A DNA stretch of 64,000 nt from Comamonadaceae bacterium OS-4 (GCA_027924025.1 AP026970.1:2502501-2566500), one strand, 5' to 3'; positions 42,909-53,977 are shown, counted from the first letter of the stretch. Numbers and translations are program-made. The notes: generated by a model not told the origin, from the sequence alone.

Positions 42909-44033
42909 ATGCAACGTCCTTACAACTTTTCGGCCGGACCGGCCGCCATGCCGGCTGAAGTGCTGGAACAAGCCGCCGCCGAAATGCTGAATTGGCCCGA
43001 TGCCCAAGGCCGTTTAAGCGGCATGGGCGTCATGGAAATGAGCCACCGCGGCAAAGAGTTCCTGAGCATTTACGAGGCTGCTGAAGCGGATTTGCGAGAG
43101 TTGTTGGCGGTACCGGCCAACTTCAAGATTCTGTTCATGCAAGGTGGTGGATTGGCCGAAAACGCGATCGTGCCGCTGAACTTGAGCGGGCTGCGCGCCG
43201 GCAAAGGCCAAGGCGCTGCCAACTTTGTGTTGACAGGCAGTTGGAGCGAAAAATCGTTCAAGGAAGCTGGCAAATACTGCAGCAACCACATTGCGGCCAG
43301 CAGCAAGGCAGATGGCTTTACCGCCATCCCTCCTGCCGCAAGCTGGGATTTGCGGGATAACGCCAGCTATGTGCACATCTGCAGCAACGAAACCATCCAT
43401 GGCATCGAATTCCAGAGCCTGCCCGATCTGAAGGCGCTAGGCTCCGAAGCCGAATTGGTCATTGACTTCTCTTCCCATGTCGCGTCGCGTCCGGTGGACT
43501 GGAGCCGCGTGGGTCTGGCGTTTGGTGGTGCCCAAAAGAACCTCGGCCCCGCCGGCCTGACACTGGTGGTAGTGCGCGAAGACCTGCTGGGCCATGCCTT
43601 GCCGATCTGCCCCAGCGCGTTTGACTACAAAACTGTTGCCGACAACGGCTCGATGTACAACACCCCGCCCACCTATTCGATCTACATCGCCGGGTTGGTG
43701 TTCAAGTGGCTCAAGCGCCAAGGGGGCGTGGCCGCCATGGAAGCCCGTAACATCGCCAAAGCCGAGTTGCTGTACGGCGCGATTGACGCGACCGGCTTTT
43801 ACATGAACGGCGTAGCGCGCAATGCGCGGTCCCGCATGAACGTGCCCTTCTTTTTGCGCAACGAAAGCCTCAACGACGCCTTCCTGGCGGGCGCCAAAGA
43901 GGCCGGCCTTTTGCAACTCAAGGGGCACAAGTCGGTCGGTGGCATGCGGGCCAGCATTTACAACGCGATTCCGCTCGAGGGCGTGCAGGCACTCGTCCAG
44001 TACATGCAAGAGTTTGAACGCACCCACGGCTGA
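42909..44033 (+). CDS. serC: Phosphoserine aminotransferase SerC
   Basis: A 374-residue fold-type I aminotransferase ([20 protein letters not shown]). It has a [14 protein letters not shown] segment near residue 80 and the PLP lysine in [18 protein letters not shown] near residue 200. It converts 3-phosphohydroxypyruvate and glutamate to phosphoserine, and it also serves pyridoxal phosphate synthesis in some bacteria. The ATG at 42909 is chosen because a TTG at 42891 lies inside the repeat. It is eight bases upstream of pheA. Confidence 0.96.
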   Translation: MQRPYNFSAGPAAMPAEVLEQAAAEMLNWPDAQGRLSGMGVMEMSHRGKEFLSIYEAAEADLRELLAVPANFKILFMQGGGLAENAIVPLNLSGLRAGKGQGAANFVLTGSWSEKSFKEAGKYCSNHIAASSKADGFTAIPPAASWDLRDNASYVHICSNETIHGIEFQSLPDLKALGSEAELVIDFSSHVASRPVDWSRVGLAFGGAQKNLGPAGLTLVVVREDLLGHALPICPSAFDYKTVADNGSMYNTPPTYSIYIAGLVFKWLKRQGGVAAMEARNIAKAELLYGAIDATGFYMNGVARNARSRMNVPFFLRNESLNDAFLAGAKEAGLLQLKGHKSVGGMRASIYNAIPLEGVQALVQYMQEFERTHG

Positions 44034-44041
44034 GGCGCACC

Positions 44042-45124
44042 ATGGCACGAACACTCCCCGAACTCCGCGTCTTGATCGACGCCCTGGACATCGAGCTCCT
44101 CACCCTGCTGAACCGCCGTGCGGCCTTGGCCAACGAGGTGGGCGAAGTCAAAAAGGTGGAAGGCTCTGCGGTGTTCCGCCCCGAGCGCGAAGCCCAGGTC
44201 ATTCAGACCTTGCAATCCGCCAACGACGGCGCGCTCAAGAACAGCAGCGTCGCGGTGATCTGGCGCGAAATCATGTCGGCCTGCCGGGCGCTGGAAGCAC
44301 CGCAGCGCGTGGCCTACTTGGGCCCCAAAGGCACATTCAGTGAAGAAGCCGCCCTGCGCTTTTTCGGCTCCAGCATCACCCACGTACCCTGCGCCAATTT
44401 TGACGAGGTGTTCCACGCCGCCACCGCAGGTTCTGCCGAGTTTGGCGTGGTGCCCGTGGAAAACAGTACGGAAGGCGTCGTGACCCGCTCGCTGGATCTG
44501 CTGCTGAACTCGCCGCTGCACATCGTGGGCGAGATCAGCCTGCTAGTGCGCCACCACCTGCTTCGCACCACTGCCTCGCTGGAGGGCATTGAAGTGGTAC
44601 TCGCGCACCCGCAAGCCTTGGCGCAATGCCAGCAATGGCTGAGCACACACTTACCCCATGCGGAACGCCGCGCGGTGTCGAGCAATGCCGAGGGTGCACG
44701 CCTCGCTGCCACCAACCCCGCTTGGGCGGGCATCGCAAGTGAGCGTGCGGGCTCCGAATTCGGCCTGCACACCGCCGCACACGCCATTCAAGACGAAGCC
44801 TTCAACCGCACCCGCTTTGTGGTGGTGTGCCTGCCCAGTGTGTTGCCCGCGCCGCAAGCCTCCGGCAAGGACTGCACCAGCTTGGTGGTGTCGGTGCCCA
44901 ACAAGCCGGGCGCAGTGCACGACATGTTGGTGCCGCTCAAGCAGCATGGTGTTTCCATGACCCGGTTTGAGTCCCGTCCGGCCCGCAGCGGCCAGTGGGA
45001 GTATTACTTCTACATCGATTTGCAGGGTCACCCATCGCAGCCCCATGTGACTGCTGCGCTGAAAGACCTTGCCGGACTCTGCGCTTTTTACAAGGTGCTG
45101 GGCACCTACCCCTTGGCAGACTGA
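44042..45124 (+). CDS. pheA: Bifunctional chorismate mutase / prephenate dehydratase PheA
   Basis: The 360-residue enzyme has an AroQ-type chorismate mutase domain at about 1-85 (LRVLIDALDIELLTLLNRRA). Prephenate dehydratase spans about 95-270, with YLGPKGTFSEEAA and ENSTEGVVTRSLD. A C-terminal ACT domain (SLVVSVPNKPGAVHDMLVPL) has the ESRP motif that binds phenylalanine for feedback control. It makes phenylpyruvate from chorismate. The downstream tyrA uses the same prephenate. Confidence 0.96.
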   Translation: MARTLPELRVLIDALDIELLTLLNRRAALANEVGEVKKVEGSAVFRPEREAQVIQTLQSANDGALKNSSVAVIWREIMSACRALEAPQRVAYLGPKGTFSEEAALRFFGSSITHVPCANFDEVFHAATAGSAEFGVVPVENSTEGVVTRSLDLLLNSPLHIVGEISLLVRHHLLRTTASLEGIEVVLAHPQALAQCQQWLSTHLPHAERRAVSSNAEGARLAATNPAWAGIASERAGSEFGLHTAAHAIQDEAFNRTRFVVVCLPSVLPAPQASGKDCTSLVVSVPNKPGAVHDMLVPLKQHGVSMTRFESRPARSGQWEYYFYIDLQGHPSQPHVTAALKDLAGLCAFYKVLGTYPLAD

Positions 45125-45145
45125 GCCGACTGCAGGACACCATTT

Positions 45146-46021
45146 ATGTTTGAACAACTCGGTCTGATTGGTTGCGGTTTGATGGGCGGCTCGTTCGCTC
45201 TGGCATTGAAGCGGGCCGGACTCGTCAAACGGGTGGTGGGCTACAGCAAATCCCCCTCCACCACCGAACGTGCGCGCCAGTTGGGCGTGATCGACATCGA
45301 GGCGCCTTCAGCACTGCTGGCCGTGTCCGGTGCCGACATTGTGCTGATTGCGGTCCCCGTGTCTGCGACCGAATCGACCTTCAAGGCCATCAAGCACCTG
45401 GTCACCCCCAACATGCTGATCATGGATGTGGGCTCCACCAAACGCGATGTGATCGATGCAGGCCGCCGTGGCTTGCGCGAGCACATCGGCTCGTTCGTGC
45501 CGGCCCACCCGATTGCCGGCAAAGAACTCTCCGGCGTGGAGCATGCCGACCCCGACCTTTACGCCGGCAAGCAAATCATTCTGACCCCCATCGAACGCAC
45601 ATTGACCACGCAACTGCAAAAGGCGGTCGATGTCTGGTCTGCTCTGGGGTGCAGGGTTTTGAAGATGTCTCCCGAACAGCACGACGCTGCGTTTGCCGCC
45701 GTGAGCCACCTGCCCCACCTGATTGCATTTGCCTTGATGAACGGCATCCAAGGACAGCCGCAGGGCAAAGACTATTTATCCTTGGCCGGGCCCGGCTTTC
45801 GCGACTTCACCCGCATTGCGGCCAGCGATCCCAAAATCTGGCGCGACATCATGATCTCCAACCGTGAAGAGTTGCTCGAACAAAGCAAAATCTTCCAACG
45901 CACACTCCAGGCCATGGAGTTGATGATCTCCAGCGGCAACGCCGATGCACTCGAGGGGCTGATTGAACAAGCCAGCCACACACGCGCCAACTGGACCATG
46001 GCCACCAAGCTCAACAAATAA
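45146..46021 (+). CDS. tyrA: Prephenate dehydrogenase TyrA
   Basis: A 291-residue NAD(P)-dependent enzyme with a Rossmann N-terminus ([20 protein letters not shown]). It has [20 protein letters not shown] with the catalytic His, and the dimerisation domain carries [13 protein letters not shown]. It lacks an ACT or chorismate mutase domain, so regulation differs from the E. coli bifunctional type. It converts prephenate to 4-hydroxyphenylpyruvate. The stop shares one base with the aroA start. Confidence 0.95.
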   Translation: MFEQLGLIGCGLMGGSFALALKRAGLVKRVVGYSKSPSTTERARQLGVIDIEAPSALLAVSGADIVLIAVPVSATESTFKAIKHLVTPNMLIMDVGSTKRDVIDAGRRGLREHIGSFVPAHPIAGKELSGVEHADPDLYAGKQIILTPIERTLTTQLQKAVDVWSALGCRVLKMSPEQHDAAFAAVSHLPHLIAFALMNGIQGQPQGKDYLSLAGPGFRDFTRIAASDPKIWRDIMISNREELLEQSKIFQRTLQAMELMISSGNADALEGLIEQASHTRANWTMATKLNK

Positions 46022-48018
46022 TGTTTTCTACCGTTTTCCTCGACCTGCCCCCCTTGGTCCATGCCGCCGGGGCGGTCACCCTCCCCGGCTCGAAAAGTAT
46101 CTCTAATCGCGTGCTGCTGCTCGCCGCCATGAGCGAGGGCACCACCACGATTCACGACCTGCTGGACTCGGACGACACCCGCGTCATGCTGATCGCCCTG
46201 CGCACCCTCGGGTGCCTGGTGGAAGAGTCGGGCACCACCGTGTGCATTACCGGACTGGCAGGCAAACTGCCCAATGGCTCCGCCAAACTATTTTTAGGCA
46301 ATGCCGGTACCGCCATGCGGCCATTGACCGCTGCTCTGGCGGTGGTCGGCGGCGACTTTGAACTCAGCGGCGTGCCACGCATGCACGAGCGGCCGATTGG
46401 CGATCTGGTGGATGCACTGCGCCAACTGGGCTGCGCCATTGACTATCTGGGCAACGACGGTTATCCACCGCTCAAGCTGGGCATGCCAGCGTTGAAGCTT
46501 GACGCGCCTATCCAGGTGCGCGGTGATGTATCCAGCCAGTTTTTGACCGCCCTCCTGATGGCCCTACCTCTAGTGGCCACCAAAGACATCGTAATTGAGG
46601 TGGTGGGCGAGCTGATTTCCCGCCCCTACATCGAGATCACCTTGAACCTGCTGGCGCGCTTTGGCGTGCAGGTCCAACGTGACGAATGGCAGCGTTTCAC
46701 TATTCCTGCAGGCGCCAAGCTGCGCTCGCCCGGAGACATCCATGTCGAGGCGGACGCCTCTAGCGCTAGCTATTTCATAGCACTAGGCGCAATATCCACG
46801 GCGGCTGACGGCCAAAATGGCATCAAGGTGCAAGGCGTCGGAGCGGACTCCATTCAGGGCGATATCCGCTTCATGGAAGCCGCCCAAGCCATGGGCGCAA
46901 AAATCGACAGCGGCCCGAATTGGCTGCATATCCAACGCGGCGCTTGGCCCCTGAAAGCCATCGACCTCGACTGCAACCACATCCCCGATGCGGCCATGAC
47001 CCTCGCGGTAATGGCGCTCTATGCCGACGGCACCACCACCCTGCGCAACATTGCCAGCTGGCGTGTCAAAGAGACCGACCGCATAGCCGCCATGGCCACA
47101 GAGCTGCGCAAGCTCGGCGCCAGCGTGGTCGAAGGTGCTGACTTTATTCAAGTCACCCCACCTGCGAGCTTGCAAGACTGGAAACCCGCCTGCATCCACA
47201 CCTATGACGACCACCGCGTCGCCATGTGTTTTTCACTGGCCGCATTCAATCCTGCCGGCGTGCAGCTGCGCATTGAGGACCCGAAATGCGTCGCCAAGAC
47301 CTTCCCTGATTATTTTGAAACCCTGTTCTCGGTCGCGTCATCCGCAACATCCTCCATTCCGGTGATTTGTGTCGACGGCCCCACCGCATCCGGCAAAGGC
47401 ACCTTGGCTGCGGTACTGGCTGAGAAGCTGGGTTACCACTTTTTGGACTCCGGCTCGCTCTACCGAATCACTGGGCTGGCCGCCACCCGCGCGGGTATCG
47501 CCCTGGACATCGCCAACGAAGCCGCGATTGTGGCTCTGCTCAACACATTGCCGATTCATTTCGAAGGCAGCCATATCTGGCTCGGCAACGAAGACGTCAG
47601 CGAGATGATCCGCACCGAAGAATCCGGCATGAACGCCTCCAAGGTCTCCGCGTTCCCAGCAGTACGGTCGGCACTCATCGACTTGCAGCGCAATTTCCGG
47701 CAGCTGCCCGGCTTGGTGGCAGATGGCCGTGACATGGGCACCGTAATTTTTCCGGAAGCCGCTTTGAAGGTCTACCTCACCGCCAGCGCCGCATGCCGTG
47801 CGGAGCGCAGGCTTAAACAGTTGATTTCAAAGGGGATTCCCGCTACACTCGACAGTCTTCGCGCTGACTTAGAGGCTCGCGACGCACGGGACTCCTCCCG
47901 CACCGTCGCCCCTTTGAAGCCGGCACAAGATGCCTTGTTGCTTGATAACTCGGAATTGACAGTCGATACGTCTGTTCAAACCGTGCTGGACTGGTGGCAG
48001 AGCAAACAGCCTTTCTAG
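46021..48018 (+). CDS. aroA: Fused EPSP synthase (AroA) and cytidylate kinase (Cmk)
   Basis: The 665-residue protein joins two enzymes. Residues about 1-437 are 5-enolpyruvylshikimate-3-phosphate synthase, with [40 protein letters not shown] and [17 protein letters not shown]. From about 445, cytidylate kinase begins with [20 protein letters not shown] (P-loop) and later [20 protein letters not shown]. In many bacteria cmk and aroA are adjacent; here they are one frame. AroA acts in the shikimate pathway and Cmk phosphorylates CMP/dCMP. A REP-like stretch codes the conserved ASSASYF part of AroA. Confidence 0.95.
   Translation: MFSTVFLDLPPLVHAAGAVTLPGSKSISNRVLLLAAMSEGTTTIHDLLDSDDTRVMLIALRTLGCLVEESGTTVCITGLAGKLPNGSAKLFLGNAGTAMRPLTAALAVVGGDFELSGVPRMHERPIGDLVDALRQLGCAIDYLGNDGYPPLKLGMPALKLDAPIQVRGDVSSQFLTALLMALPLVATKDIVIEVVGELISRPYIEITLNLLARFGVQVQRDEWQRFTIPAGAKLRSPGDIHVEADASSASYFIALGAISTAADGQNGIKVQGVGADSIQGDIRFMEAAQAMGAKIDSGPNWLHIQRGAWPLKAIDLDCNHIPDAAMTLAVMALYADGTTTLRNIASWRVKETDRIAAMATELRKLGASVVEGADFIQVTPPASLQDWKPACIHTYDDHRVAMCFSLAAFNPAGVQLRIEDPKCVAKTFPDYFETLFSVASSATSSIPVICVDGPTASGKGTLAAVLAEKLGYHFLDSGSLYRITGLAATRAGIALDIANEAAIVALLNTLPIHFEGSHIWLGNEDVSEMIRTEESGMNASKVSAFPAVRSALIDLQRNFRQLPGLVADGRDMGTVIFPEAALKVYLTASAACRAERRLKQLISKGIPATLDSLRADLEARDARDSSRTVAPLKPAQDALLLDNSELTVDTSVQTVLDWWQSKQPF
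46761..46800. repeat. REP-like sequence inside aroA
   Basis: TAGCGCTAGCTATTTCATAG followed by CACTAGGCGCAATATCC closely follows the order of the repeat at the end of crcB (CGCTAC, TATAGCACTACGCGCA, ATCC). It contains codons ATA, CTA and ATA, rarely used in the surrounding gene. The coded peptide [13 protein letters not shown] is still the conserved AroA motif. Confidence 0.4.
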
Positions 48019-48134
48019 CCCCGGCCTGAAAAGCAAACTGGCCCCCATCGCTCTCATCGCGCGCCAGCGCACCGGTTCACACCAAGAGCGACGGGGTTCA
48101 ACAACTTAACCCCGCGGTGCAAACCGCAAAACAC

Positions 48135-49811
48135 ATGTCTGAATCTTTCGCAGCCCTATTTGAAGAATCGCTACAACGCTCGGAAATGCGCACCGGTGAA
48201 GTGATCACCGCTGAAGTCGTCCGCATCGAGCACAGCTTCGTCGTTGTCAACGCCGGCCTCAAGTCTGAAGCCTACGTGCCAATCGAAGAATTCAAGAGCG
48301 ACAAGGGCGAAATCGAAGTCCAAGTGGGCGACTTCGTGTCGGTGGCTATCGACTCCGTCGAAAACGGCTACGGCGACACCATCCTGTCCCGTGACAAGGC
48401 CAAGCGTCTGGCTTCCTGGATGAGCCTGGAAAAGGCCCTGGAATCCGGCGAATTCGTGACTGGTACCACTTCCGGCAAGGTCAAGGGCGGCCTGACCGTT
48501 CTGGTCAACGGCATCCGCGCATTCTTGCCCGGTTCCTTGGTCGACACACGTCCTACCAAGGACCTGTCTCCGTACGAAAACAAGACCTTGGAATTCAAGG
48601 TTATCAAGCTGGACCGCAAGCGCAACAACGTGGTGCTGAGCCGCCGCGCTGTGGTGGAAGCCTCCATGGGCGAAGAGCGCGCCAAGCTGATGCACACCCT
48701 CAAAGAAGGTTCTGTGGTGCAAGGCGTGGTCAAGAACATCACCGAATACGGTGCGTTCGTGGACCTGGGCGGTATCGACGGCCTGTTGCACATCACTGAC
48801 ATGGCATGGCGCCGCGTCCGTCACCCATCCGAAGTGGTGACAGCCGGTCAGGAAATCACTGCCAAGATCCTGAAGTTCGACACCGAAAAGAACCGCGTGT
48901 CCCTGGGTCTGAAGCAGATGGGCGACGACCCATGGATGGGCGTGAACCGCCGCTACCCACAAGGTACCCGCATGTTCGGCAAGATCACCAACATCGCCGA
49001 CTACGGCGCGTTTGTGGAACTCGAACCCGGAATCGAAGGTTTGGTGCACGTGTCCGAAATGGACTGGACCAACAAGAACGTGGCTCCTTCCAAGATCGTT
49101 GCCCTGGGTGACGAAGTCGAAGTCATGGTTCTGGAAATCGACGAAGACAAGCGTCGTATCTCCTTGGGCATGAAGCAGTGCAAGGCCAACCCATGGCAAG
49201 AATTTGCTCAGAACACCAAGCGCGGCGACCGCGTGAAGGGCCCGATCAAGTCGATCACCGACTTCGGCGTGTTCGTGGGTCTGGCTGCCGGTATCGACGG
49301 CCTGGTGCACCTGTCTGACCTGTCTTGGAACGAATCCGGCGAAACCGCCGTGCGCGAATTCAAGAAGGGCCAAGAAGTGGAAGCCATCGTGTTGGCCGTG
49401 GACGTGGACCGCGAGCGCATCTCCTTGGGTATCAAGCAGTTGGATTCCGATCCTTTCACCACTTTCGTGTCCGTGAACGACAAGGGCCAGACCGTTACCG
49501 GTAAGGTCAAGACCGTGGACGCCAAGGGCGCTGAAATCGATCTGGGCGACGACATCCTGGGCTACCTGCGTGCTTCCGAAATCAGCCGCGACCGCGTTGA
49601 AGACGCTCGCAACGTGCTGAAAGAAGGCGACGAAGTGACTGCTGTGGTGGTGAACGTGGATCGCAAGACCCGCAACATCCAGTTGTCCATCAAGGCCAAG
49701 GACATGGCTGACCAGAACGAAGCCATGCAATCCCTGAACCAGAACACCGGCTCCGCTGGTACCACCAGCCTGGGCGCTTTGTTGCGCGCCAAGCTGGACA
49801 ACAACAACTAA
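48135..49811 (+). CDS. rpsA: Ribosomal protein S1
   Basis: A 558-residue protein of six S1 (OB-fold) domains, beginning [20 protein letters not shown]. Repeats 3-6 contain the family line [20 protein letters not shown] and close variants ([20 protein letters not shown]). S1 binds mRNA upstream of the start codon and feeds it to the 30S subunit. The gene lies after cmk, as in most proteobacteria. An in-frame GTG further upstream was not used. A terminator follows the stop. Confidence 0.96.
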   Translation: MSESFAALFEESLQRSEMRTGEVITAEVVRIEHSFVVVNAGLKSEAYVPIEEFKSDKGEIEVQVGDFVSVAIDSVENGYGDTILSRDKAKRLASWMSLEKALESGEFVTGTTSGKVKGGLTVLVNGIRAFLPGSLVDTRPTKDLSPYENKTLEFKVIKLDRKRNNVVLSRRAVVEASMGEERAKLMHTLKEGSVVQGVVKNITEYGAFVDLGGIDGLLHITDMAWRRVRHPSEVVTAGQEITAKILKFDTEKNRVSLGLKQMGDDPWMGVNRRYPQGTRMFGKITNIADYGAFVELEPGIEGLVHVSEMDWTNKNVAPSKIVALGDEVEVMVLEIDEDKRRISLGMKQCKANPWQEFAQNTKRGDRVKGPIKSITDFGVFVGLAAGIDGLVHLSDLSWNESGETAVREFKKGQEVEAIVLAVDVDRERISLGIKQLDSDPFTTFVSVNDKGQTVTGKVKTVDAKGAEIDLGDDILGYLRASEISRDRVEDARNVLKEGDEVTAVVVNVDRKTRNIQLSIKAKDMADQNEAMQSLNQNTGSAGTTSLGALLRAKLDNNN

Positions 49812-49834
49812 TCTGTTGTTGCTGACCTGATTGA

Positions 49835-49869
49835 ACGACCGGTTGCTTCACTGCACCGGTCGTTTTTTC
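49835..49869 (+). terminator. Terminator after rpsA
   Basis: ACGACCGGT and ACCGGTCGT form a nine-bp stem with an 11-base loop, followed by TTTTTTC. It separates rpsA from ihfB. Confidence 0.88.
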
Positions 49870-49893
49870 TTCGTATATTCTGTGTAAACCGCT

Positions 49894-50205
49894 ATGACCC
49901 GCTCTGACCTTGTTGAAGAACTGGCCGACCGCTTCCGGCAATTGACGCACCGCGATGCCGAATTCGCCGTCAAGGCTATTCTGGATGCGATGAACGACGC
50001 ATTGGTTCGAGGTCACCGCATCGAAATCCGCGGATTTGGCAGCTTCTCCATCAATCGCCGCCCGCCCCGCATGGGCCGCAATCCGCGCAGTGGCGAGAGC
50101 GTTGCCATTCCTGAGAAACGAGTCCCTCACTTCAAGCCGGGCAAAGCGCTCCGCGAAGCAGTGGATACCCGTACCGCAGAGCTGGAATCCAAGGCAAAAC
50201 CCTGA
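49894..50205 (+). CDS. ihfB: Integration host factor subunit beta
   Basis: The 103-residue HU/IHF-family protein has [20 protein letters not shown] and the DNA-intercalating arm [28 protein letters not shown] around the conserved proline is the beta-ribbon tip. It pairs with IhfA (not in window) to bend DNA sharply. It lies between rpsA and lapA, the usual place in gamma- and betaproteobacteria. Confidence 0.96.
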   Translation: MTRSDLVEELADRFRQLTHRDAEFAVKAILDAMNDALVRGHRIEIRGFGSFSINRRPPRMGRNPRSGESVAIPEKRVPHFKPGKALREAVDTRTAELESKAKP

Positions 50206-50233
50206 GTAGAATCCCTCGACAACGAGGAGATCA

Positions 50234-50548
50234 ATGAAACAGATCGCATGGCTCTTTAAGTGGCTACTTAAAGCGGCCATTTTTTTTACCCTGTTCGCTT
50301 TCGCCCTGAATAACCAAGGCGATGTGACCGTGTATTTTTTCTTCGGTACGCGATGGACAGCGCCCATGGTGCTTGTCGTGCTGTGTGCCTTTGCAGCCGG
50401 TTTGTTGATCGGTGTCTTGGGCATGGTGCCCCGCTGGTGGCGGCACCGCAAAGCGGCCCGCCGGGCCCGCTCTGATGCAGACTCCGCACGCGCCACGCTT
50501 GCCGCCGAATCCAATGCACTGCCTTTAGTGCCCCCGCATGGACTTTGA
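50234..50548 (+). CDS. lapA: LapA family membrane protein (DUF1049)
   Basis: A 104-residue protein with two membrane segments (KWLLKAAIFFTLFAFALNNQ and MVLVVLCAFAAGLLIGVLGM) and a basic, alpha-helical cytoplasmic tail. This is the LapA/YciS pattern. It accompanies LapB, which adjusts lipopolysaccharide synthesis by controlling LpxC turnover and LPS assembly. GAGGAG-like sequence precedes the ATG. Its end overlaps the lapB start by 11 bases. Confidence 0.9.
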   Translation: MKQIAWLFKWLLKAAIFFTLFAFALNNQGDVTVYFFFGTRWTAPMVLVVLCAFAAGLLIGVLGMVPRWWRHRKAARRARSDADSARATLAAESNALPLVPPHGL

Positions 50549-51695
50549 TATTTCGCTACTGCTGATCGGCCTGCTTATTGCCTTCGTGCTTGGCTGGCTC
50601 GCTTCCCGTTTGGATTTGCGCCAATTGCGCATCGAAAACCGGCAAGCCCCCAAAGCCTATTTCAAGGGCTTGAACTTCCTGCTCAACGAACAGCAAGACC
50701 AGGCGATTGACGCCTTTATTGAGGCGGTCCAAAGCGACCCCGACACCTCGGAACTGCACTTCGCTTTGGGCAACCTGTTTCGCCGCCGGGGCGAGTATGA
50801 GCGTGCGGTACGTGTGCACCAACACCTGCTGTCTCGGGGCGACCTGAGCCAGGACGACCAGCACCGGGCCCAACACGCCCTGGCGCTGGACTACCTGAAA
50901 GCTGGTCTGCTGGATCGCGCCGAAGAGGCCCTGCTCAAACTCGAAGGCACCCGTTTTGAGGCGCAAGCCCGCTTGGCACTCTTGGCCAACTACGAACGCT
51001 CGCGCGACTGGGAACACGCCGCTGGCATCGCACGCAAACTCGAAGCGTCCGGCCAAGGCAGCTTCACCGGTCGCTTGGCGCACTACCTCTGCGAGCAAGC
51101 TGCCACCCTGCTTGCCCAAGGCGATGAGTCAGCCGCCCGCGCATTGCTGGAGCAAGCCATTGCGAGTGCCCCGCAAGTTCCCCGCCCGCGGATGGATTTG
51201 GCAGCGCTATGGACACGCTCAGGCCAGGCTGCCAAGGCTTGGAAAACGCTCACAGAAGCCTTGTACGCAGCCCCCGCGGCCATCCCTTTGATCGCACCAC
51301 TGCTGGCGCAGAGCGCCTTGGCAGCCGGCGAAGGCGAAGCCACGCTGGCCCTGCTCAAAAGCACCTATCTCGATGTGCCATCGCTCGATGTGCTGGACGC
51401 CATCGTGACCCTGGAAGCAAGCAGCAGCGAACTCACCCCCACCGCACGTGACTGGTATGCACGCCACCTCGAAAAAGAGCCTTCACTGGTCGCCGCCACC
51501 AAATGGATTGCCGGTGAAAAACTGGAGCGCGAAGCCTTTCACCCCCAGGTGCAACGGGCACTGGACCACGCCGTCAAACCCCTGACCCGCTACCGCTGTG
51601 CCGCCTGTGGCTTCGAAGCCAAGGTGCACTTCTGGCAATGCCCGGGCTGCCAAGCTTGGGACAGCTACCCGGCACGGCGGGTCGAAGAGCTTTAA
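50538..51695 (+). CDS. lapB: Lipopolysaccharide assembly protein B (LapB/YciM)
   Basis: The 385-residue protein has one N-terminal membrane anchor (LLLIGLLIAFVLGWLASRLD). Several TPR repeats follow (ELHFALGNLFRRRGEYERAV is one). The C-terminal rubredoxin-like metal knuckle CAACGF...CPGC (residues about 354-374) completes the LapB architecture. LapB links FtsH with LpxC to keep LPS and phospholipid synthesis in balance. It stands with heptose and polysaccharide genes of this window. The start overlaps lapA. Confidence 0.94.
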   Translation: MDFDISLLLIGLLIAFVLGWLASRLDLRQLRIENRQAPKAYFKGLNFLLNEQQDQAIDAFIEAVQSDPDTSELHFALGNLFRRRGEYERAVRVHQHLLSRGDLSQDDQHRAQHALALDYLKAGLLDRAEEALLKLEGTRFEAQARLALLANYERSRDWEHAAGIARKLEASGQGSFTGRLAHYLCEQAATLLAQGDESAARALLEQAIASAPQVPRPRMDLAALWTRSGQAAKAWKTLTEALYAAPAAIPLIAPLLAQSALAAGEGEATLALLKSTYLDVPSLDVLDAIVTLEASSSELTPTARDWYARHLEKEPSLVAATKWIAGEKLEREAFHPQVQRALDHAVKPLTRYRCAACGFEAKVHFWQCPGCQAWDSYPARRVEEL

Positions 51696-51699
51696 CCCT

Positions 51700-52629
51700 A
51701 TGAGCATGACAAAAAACAAACTCTCCGCCTCCCGCGTGCTGGTCGTTGGCGATGTGATGCTGGACCGCTACTGGTACGGCGCAGTGGATCGCATTTCCCC
51801 CGAAGCGCCGGTACCCGTGGTGCGCATCACCCATGAAGAAGAACGCTGTGGCGGTGCCGCCAACGTGGCCTTCAATGCCGCCACCTTGGGTGCACAGGCT
51901 TCGCTGTTGACCGTCGTGGGCAACGACGAAGCCAGCCACAAGCTGGAGGCCCTGGTCGCCAAAACCGGTATCCGCACCCACTTCGGGCGGGACTCCGACC
52001 TCAAGACCACGGTCAAGCTGCGGGTCATCGGGCGCCAACAACAACTGATCCGGCTGGATTTTGAAAACACCCCGAAAAACGAAGTCCTGGCGACCCAGAC
52101 AGCTACCTTCACCCGGCTGTTGGCGGAGCACGACGCGATTTTGTTCTCCGACTACGGCAAGGGCGGCCTCGCTCATGTGAGCGACATGATTGCCGGAGCC
52201 CGTGCGGCAGGCAAGCCGATTTTTATTGACCCCAAGGGCAGCGACTATTCGCGCTACCAGCAGGCCACCGTGATCACGCCCAACCGCGCAGAGTTGCAAC
52301 AAGTGATCGGCGCGTGGGCCACCGAAGACGAGCTGCACACCAAAGTGCACGCCTTGCGCCAGCAACTGCAACTCGATGCCGTGTTGCTCACCCGCAGCGA
52401 GGAAGGCATGACCCTGTTTGATGCCGACGGCCATCTGCATGTCAGCGCCCAAGCGCGGGAAGTATTTGATGTCACCGGCGCAGGCGATACCGTGATCGCC
52501 ACCATGGCCACCCTGGTGGGCGCAGGGATGCGCTTGCGCGACGCCGTGCCCCTAGCCAACCGGGCGGGCGGCATTGTGGTGGGTAAATTCGGCACCGCAA
52601 CGGTGTCTTATGAGGAGCTTTTTGTATGA
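51700..52629 (+). CDS. rfaE1: D-glycero-beta-D-manno-heptose-7-phosphate kinase (RfaE1/HldE N-domain)
   Basis: A 309-residue PfkB-type kinase ([20 protein letters not shown]) with [20 protein letters not shown] and [20 protein letters not shown]. It has only the kinase part of E. coli HldE, and the adenylyltransferase part must be encoded elsewhere (RfaE2). It phosphorylates heptose 7-phosphate at C1 for ADP-heptose synthesis. The start at 51700 (MSMTKNK) is supported by spacing after lapB, and 51706 is possible. It overlaps rfaD by four bases. Confidence 0.93.
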   Translation: MSMTKNKLSASRVLVVGDVMLDRYWYGAVDRISPEAPVPVVRITHEEERCGGAANVAFNAATLGAQASLLTVVGNDEASHKLEALVAKTGIRTHFGRDSDLKTTVKLRVIGRQQQLIRLDFENTPKNEVLATQTATFTRLLAEHDAILFSDYGKGGLAHVSDMIAGARAAGKPIFIDPKGSDYSRYQQATVITPNRAELQQVIGAWATEDELHTKVHALRQQLQLDAVLLTRSEEGMTLFDADGHLHVSAQAREVFDVTGAGDTVIATMATLVGAGMRLRDAVPLANRAGGIVVGKFGTATVSYEELFV

Positions 52630-53648
52630 CACGCATCGTGGTCACCGGCGCGGCCGGTTTCATTGGCAGCAACATCATTGCCGGGCTCAATGCCCGCGGC
52701 ATGACCGACATCATTGCGGTCGACGACCTCAAGCAAGGTGACAAATTCCGCAACCTGGTGGACCTCAAGATTGCTGACTATGTCGACATAGACACCTTCT
52801 ACGACGAGTTCGCTGCCGGCCACTACGGCCAGGTCGAGGCGGTGTTCCATGAAGGCGCCTGCAGCGACACCATGGAACAAGACGGCAAGTACATGATGGC
52901 CAACAACTACACGCTGTCTTGGCACCTGTTCCAAGCCTGCCAGAAGCGTGGCGCCCGGCTGCTGTATGCATCGAGTGCCGCCACTTATGGCGGCTCCGAC
53001 ACCTTCCGCGAAGACCCCGCCTTTGAGGCGCCGCTCAATGTGTATGGCTATTCCAAGCTGCTGTTCGATCAACGCATGCGCCGTGAATGTGGTGCGAATT
53101 TTGAGCGCACCAAGGCCGGCCGCACCCACCAGGTGGTGGGCTTCCGTTATTTCAACGTCTACGGCCCACGCGAGCAGCACAAGGGTCGCATGGCCAGTGT
53201 GGCCTTCCACCAATTCAACCAGTTCAATGCGGAAGGCAAGGTCAAGCTCTTCGGCGAATACGGTGGCTACCCGCAAGGCGGCCAGATGCGCGACTTTGTG
53301 TTCATTGACGATGTGGTGGCGGTCAACCTCTGGTTCTTCGACCATCCGGCCCAAAGCGGCATTTTCAACCTCGGCTCCGGCCGTGCACAGCCCTTCAACG
53401 ACGTAGCCAGCTCGGTGGTCAATGCCATGCGACGCCTGCGCGGCGAATCCGCATTGCCATTGGATGACATCGCCCAGCAAGGGCTGGTGGAGTACGTGCC
53501 CTTCCCGGATGCGCTGCGCGGCAAATACCAGTGCTACACCCAAGCCGACCTGACCGCCCTGCGCGCGACCGGCTGCGACCACCAGTTTGCCGATGTGCAA
53601 ACCGGCGTGAGCCGGTATGTGGACTGGCTCGCCAGCCGCAAAGCCTGA
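52626..53648 (+). CDS. rfaD: ADP-L-glycero-D-manno-heptose 6-epimerase
   Basis: The 340-residue SDR starts [35 protein letters not shown] carries the YxxxK pair, and [20 protein letters not shown] is a family signature of HldD/RfaD. It epimerises ADP-D,D-heptose to ADP-L,D-heptose, the precursor of the LPS inner core. Its ATG overlaps the rfaE1 stop. Together with lapB this places LPS core genes in one run. Confidence 0.95.
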   Translation: MTRIVVTGAAGFIGSNIIAGLNARGMTDIIAVDDLKQGDKFRNLVDLKIADYVDIDTFYDEFAAGHYGQVEAVFHEGACSDTMEQDGKYMMANNYTLSWHLFQACQKRGARLLYASSAATYGGSDTFREDPAFEAPLNVYGYSKLLFDQRMRRECGANFERTKAGRTHQVVGFRYFNVYGPREQHKGRMASVAFHQFNQFNAEGKVKLFGEYGGYPQGGQMRDFVFIDDVVAVNLWFFDHPAQSGIFNLGSGRAQPFNDVASSVVNAMRRLRGESALPLDDIAQQGLVEYVPFPDALRGKYQCYTQADLTALRATGCDHQFADVQTGVSRYVDWLASRKA

Positions 53649-53668
53649 CAACCGCACTGGAGCCGCCG

Positions 53669-53977
53669 ATGAGCCACGTGACCGCACGCACCCGCCTTCA
53701 GCGCGGAGCACGCAGCCTTTTGGCCGTGTTGCTGCTGGGGATGACCGCAGCCCACGCACTGGAACTGAACCAAGCCACCGAGGCGCAACTCGATGGCTTG
53801 CGCGGCCTTGGCCCCAGCAGCACCGCCCGCATTTTGAAAGCCCGTGAGAGCGGCGCCTTTCAGGACTGGAGCGACTTCATGGCCCGGGTCAAAGGCATCA
53901 AGCCACCAACTGCCACCAAACTATCCAGCCAAGGGCTGACAGTCAACGGCGCCGCCTTCGCAGCGCCAGAAAAATGA
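53669..53977 (+). CDS. ComEA-like helix-hairpin-helix DNA-binding protein, exported
   Basis: A 102-residue protein with a signal peptide (RSLLAVLLLGMTAAHALELN, likely cleavage after ALA-like AHA). One double helix-hairpin-helix motif follows (LNQATEAQLDGLRGLGPSST, then ARILKARESGAFQDW). This is the ComEA DNA-binding fold. Members bind incoming DNA in the periplasm during transformation, but small stand-alone forms are common and not proven to act in competence. It overlaps crcB by four bases. Confidence 0.85.
   Translation: MSHVTARTRLQRGARSLLAVLLLGMTAAHALELNQATEAQLDGLRGLGPSSTARILKARESGAFQDWSDFMARVKGIKPPTATKLSSQGLTVNGAAFAAPEK

Noticed and set aside
48171..49730. 519-residue open frame antisense to rpsA
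   Set aside because: It is fully covered by the S1 repeats on the plus strand, and its composition is of antisense type.
53900..53973. Possible fluoride riboswitch before crcB
   Set aside because: crcB starts within the comEA-like gene and no leader with the known fluoride fold is visible.
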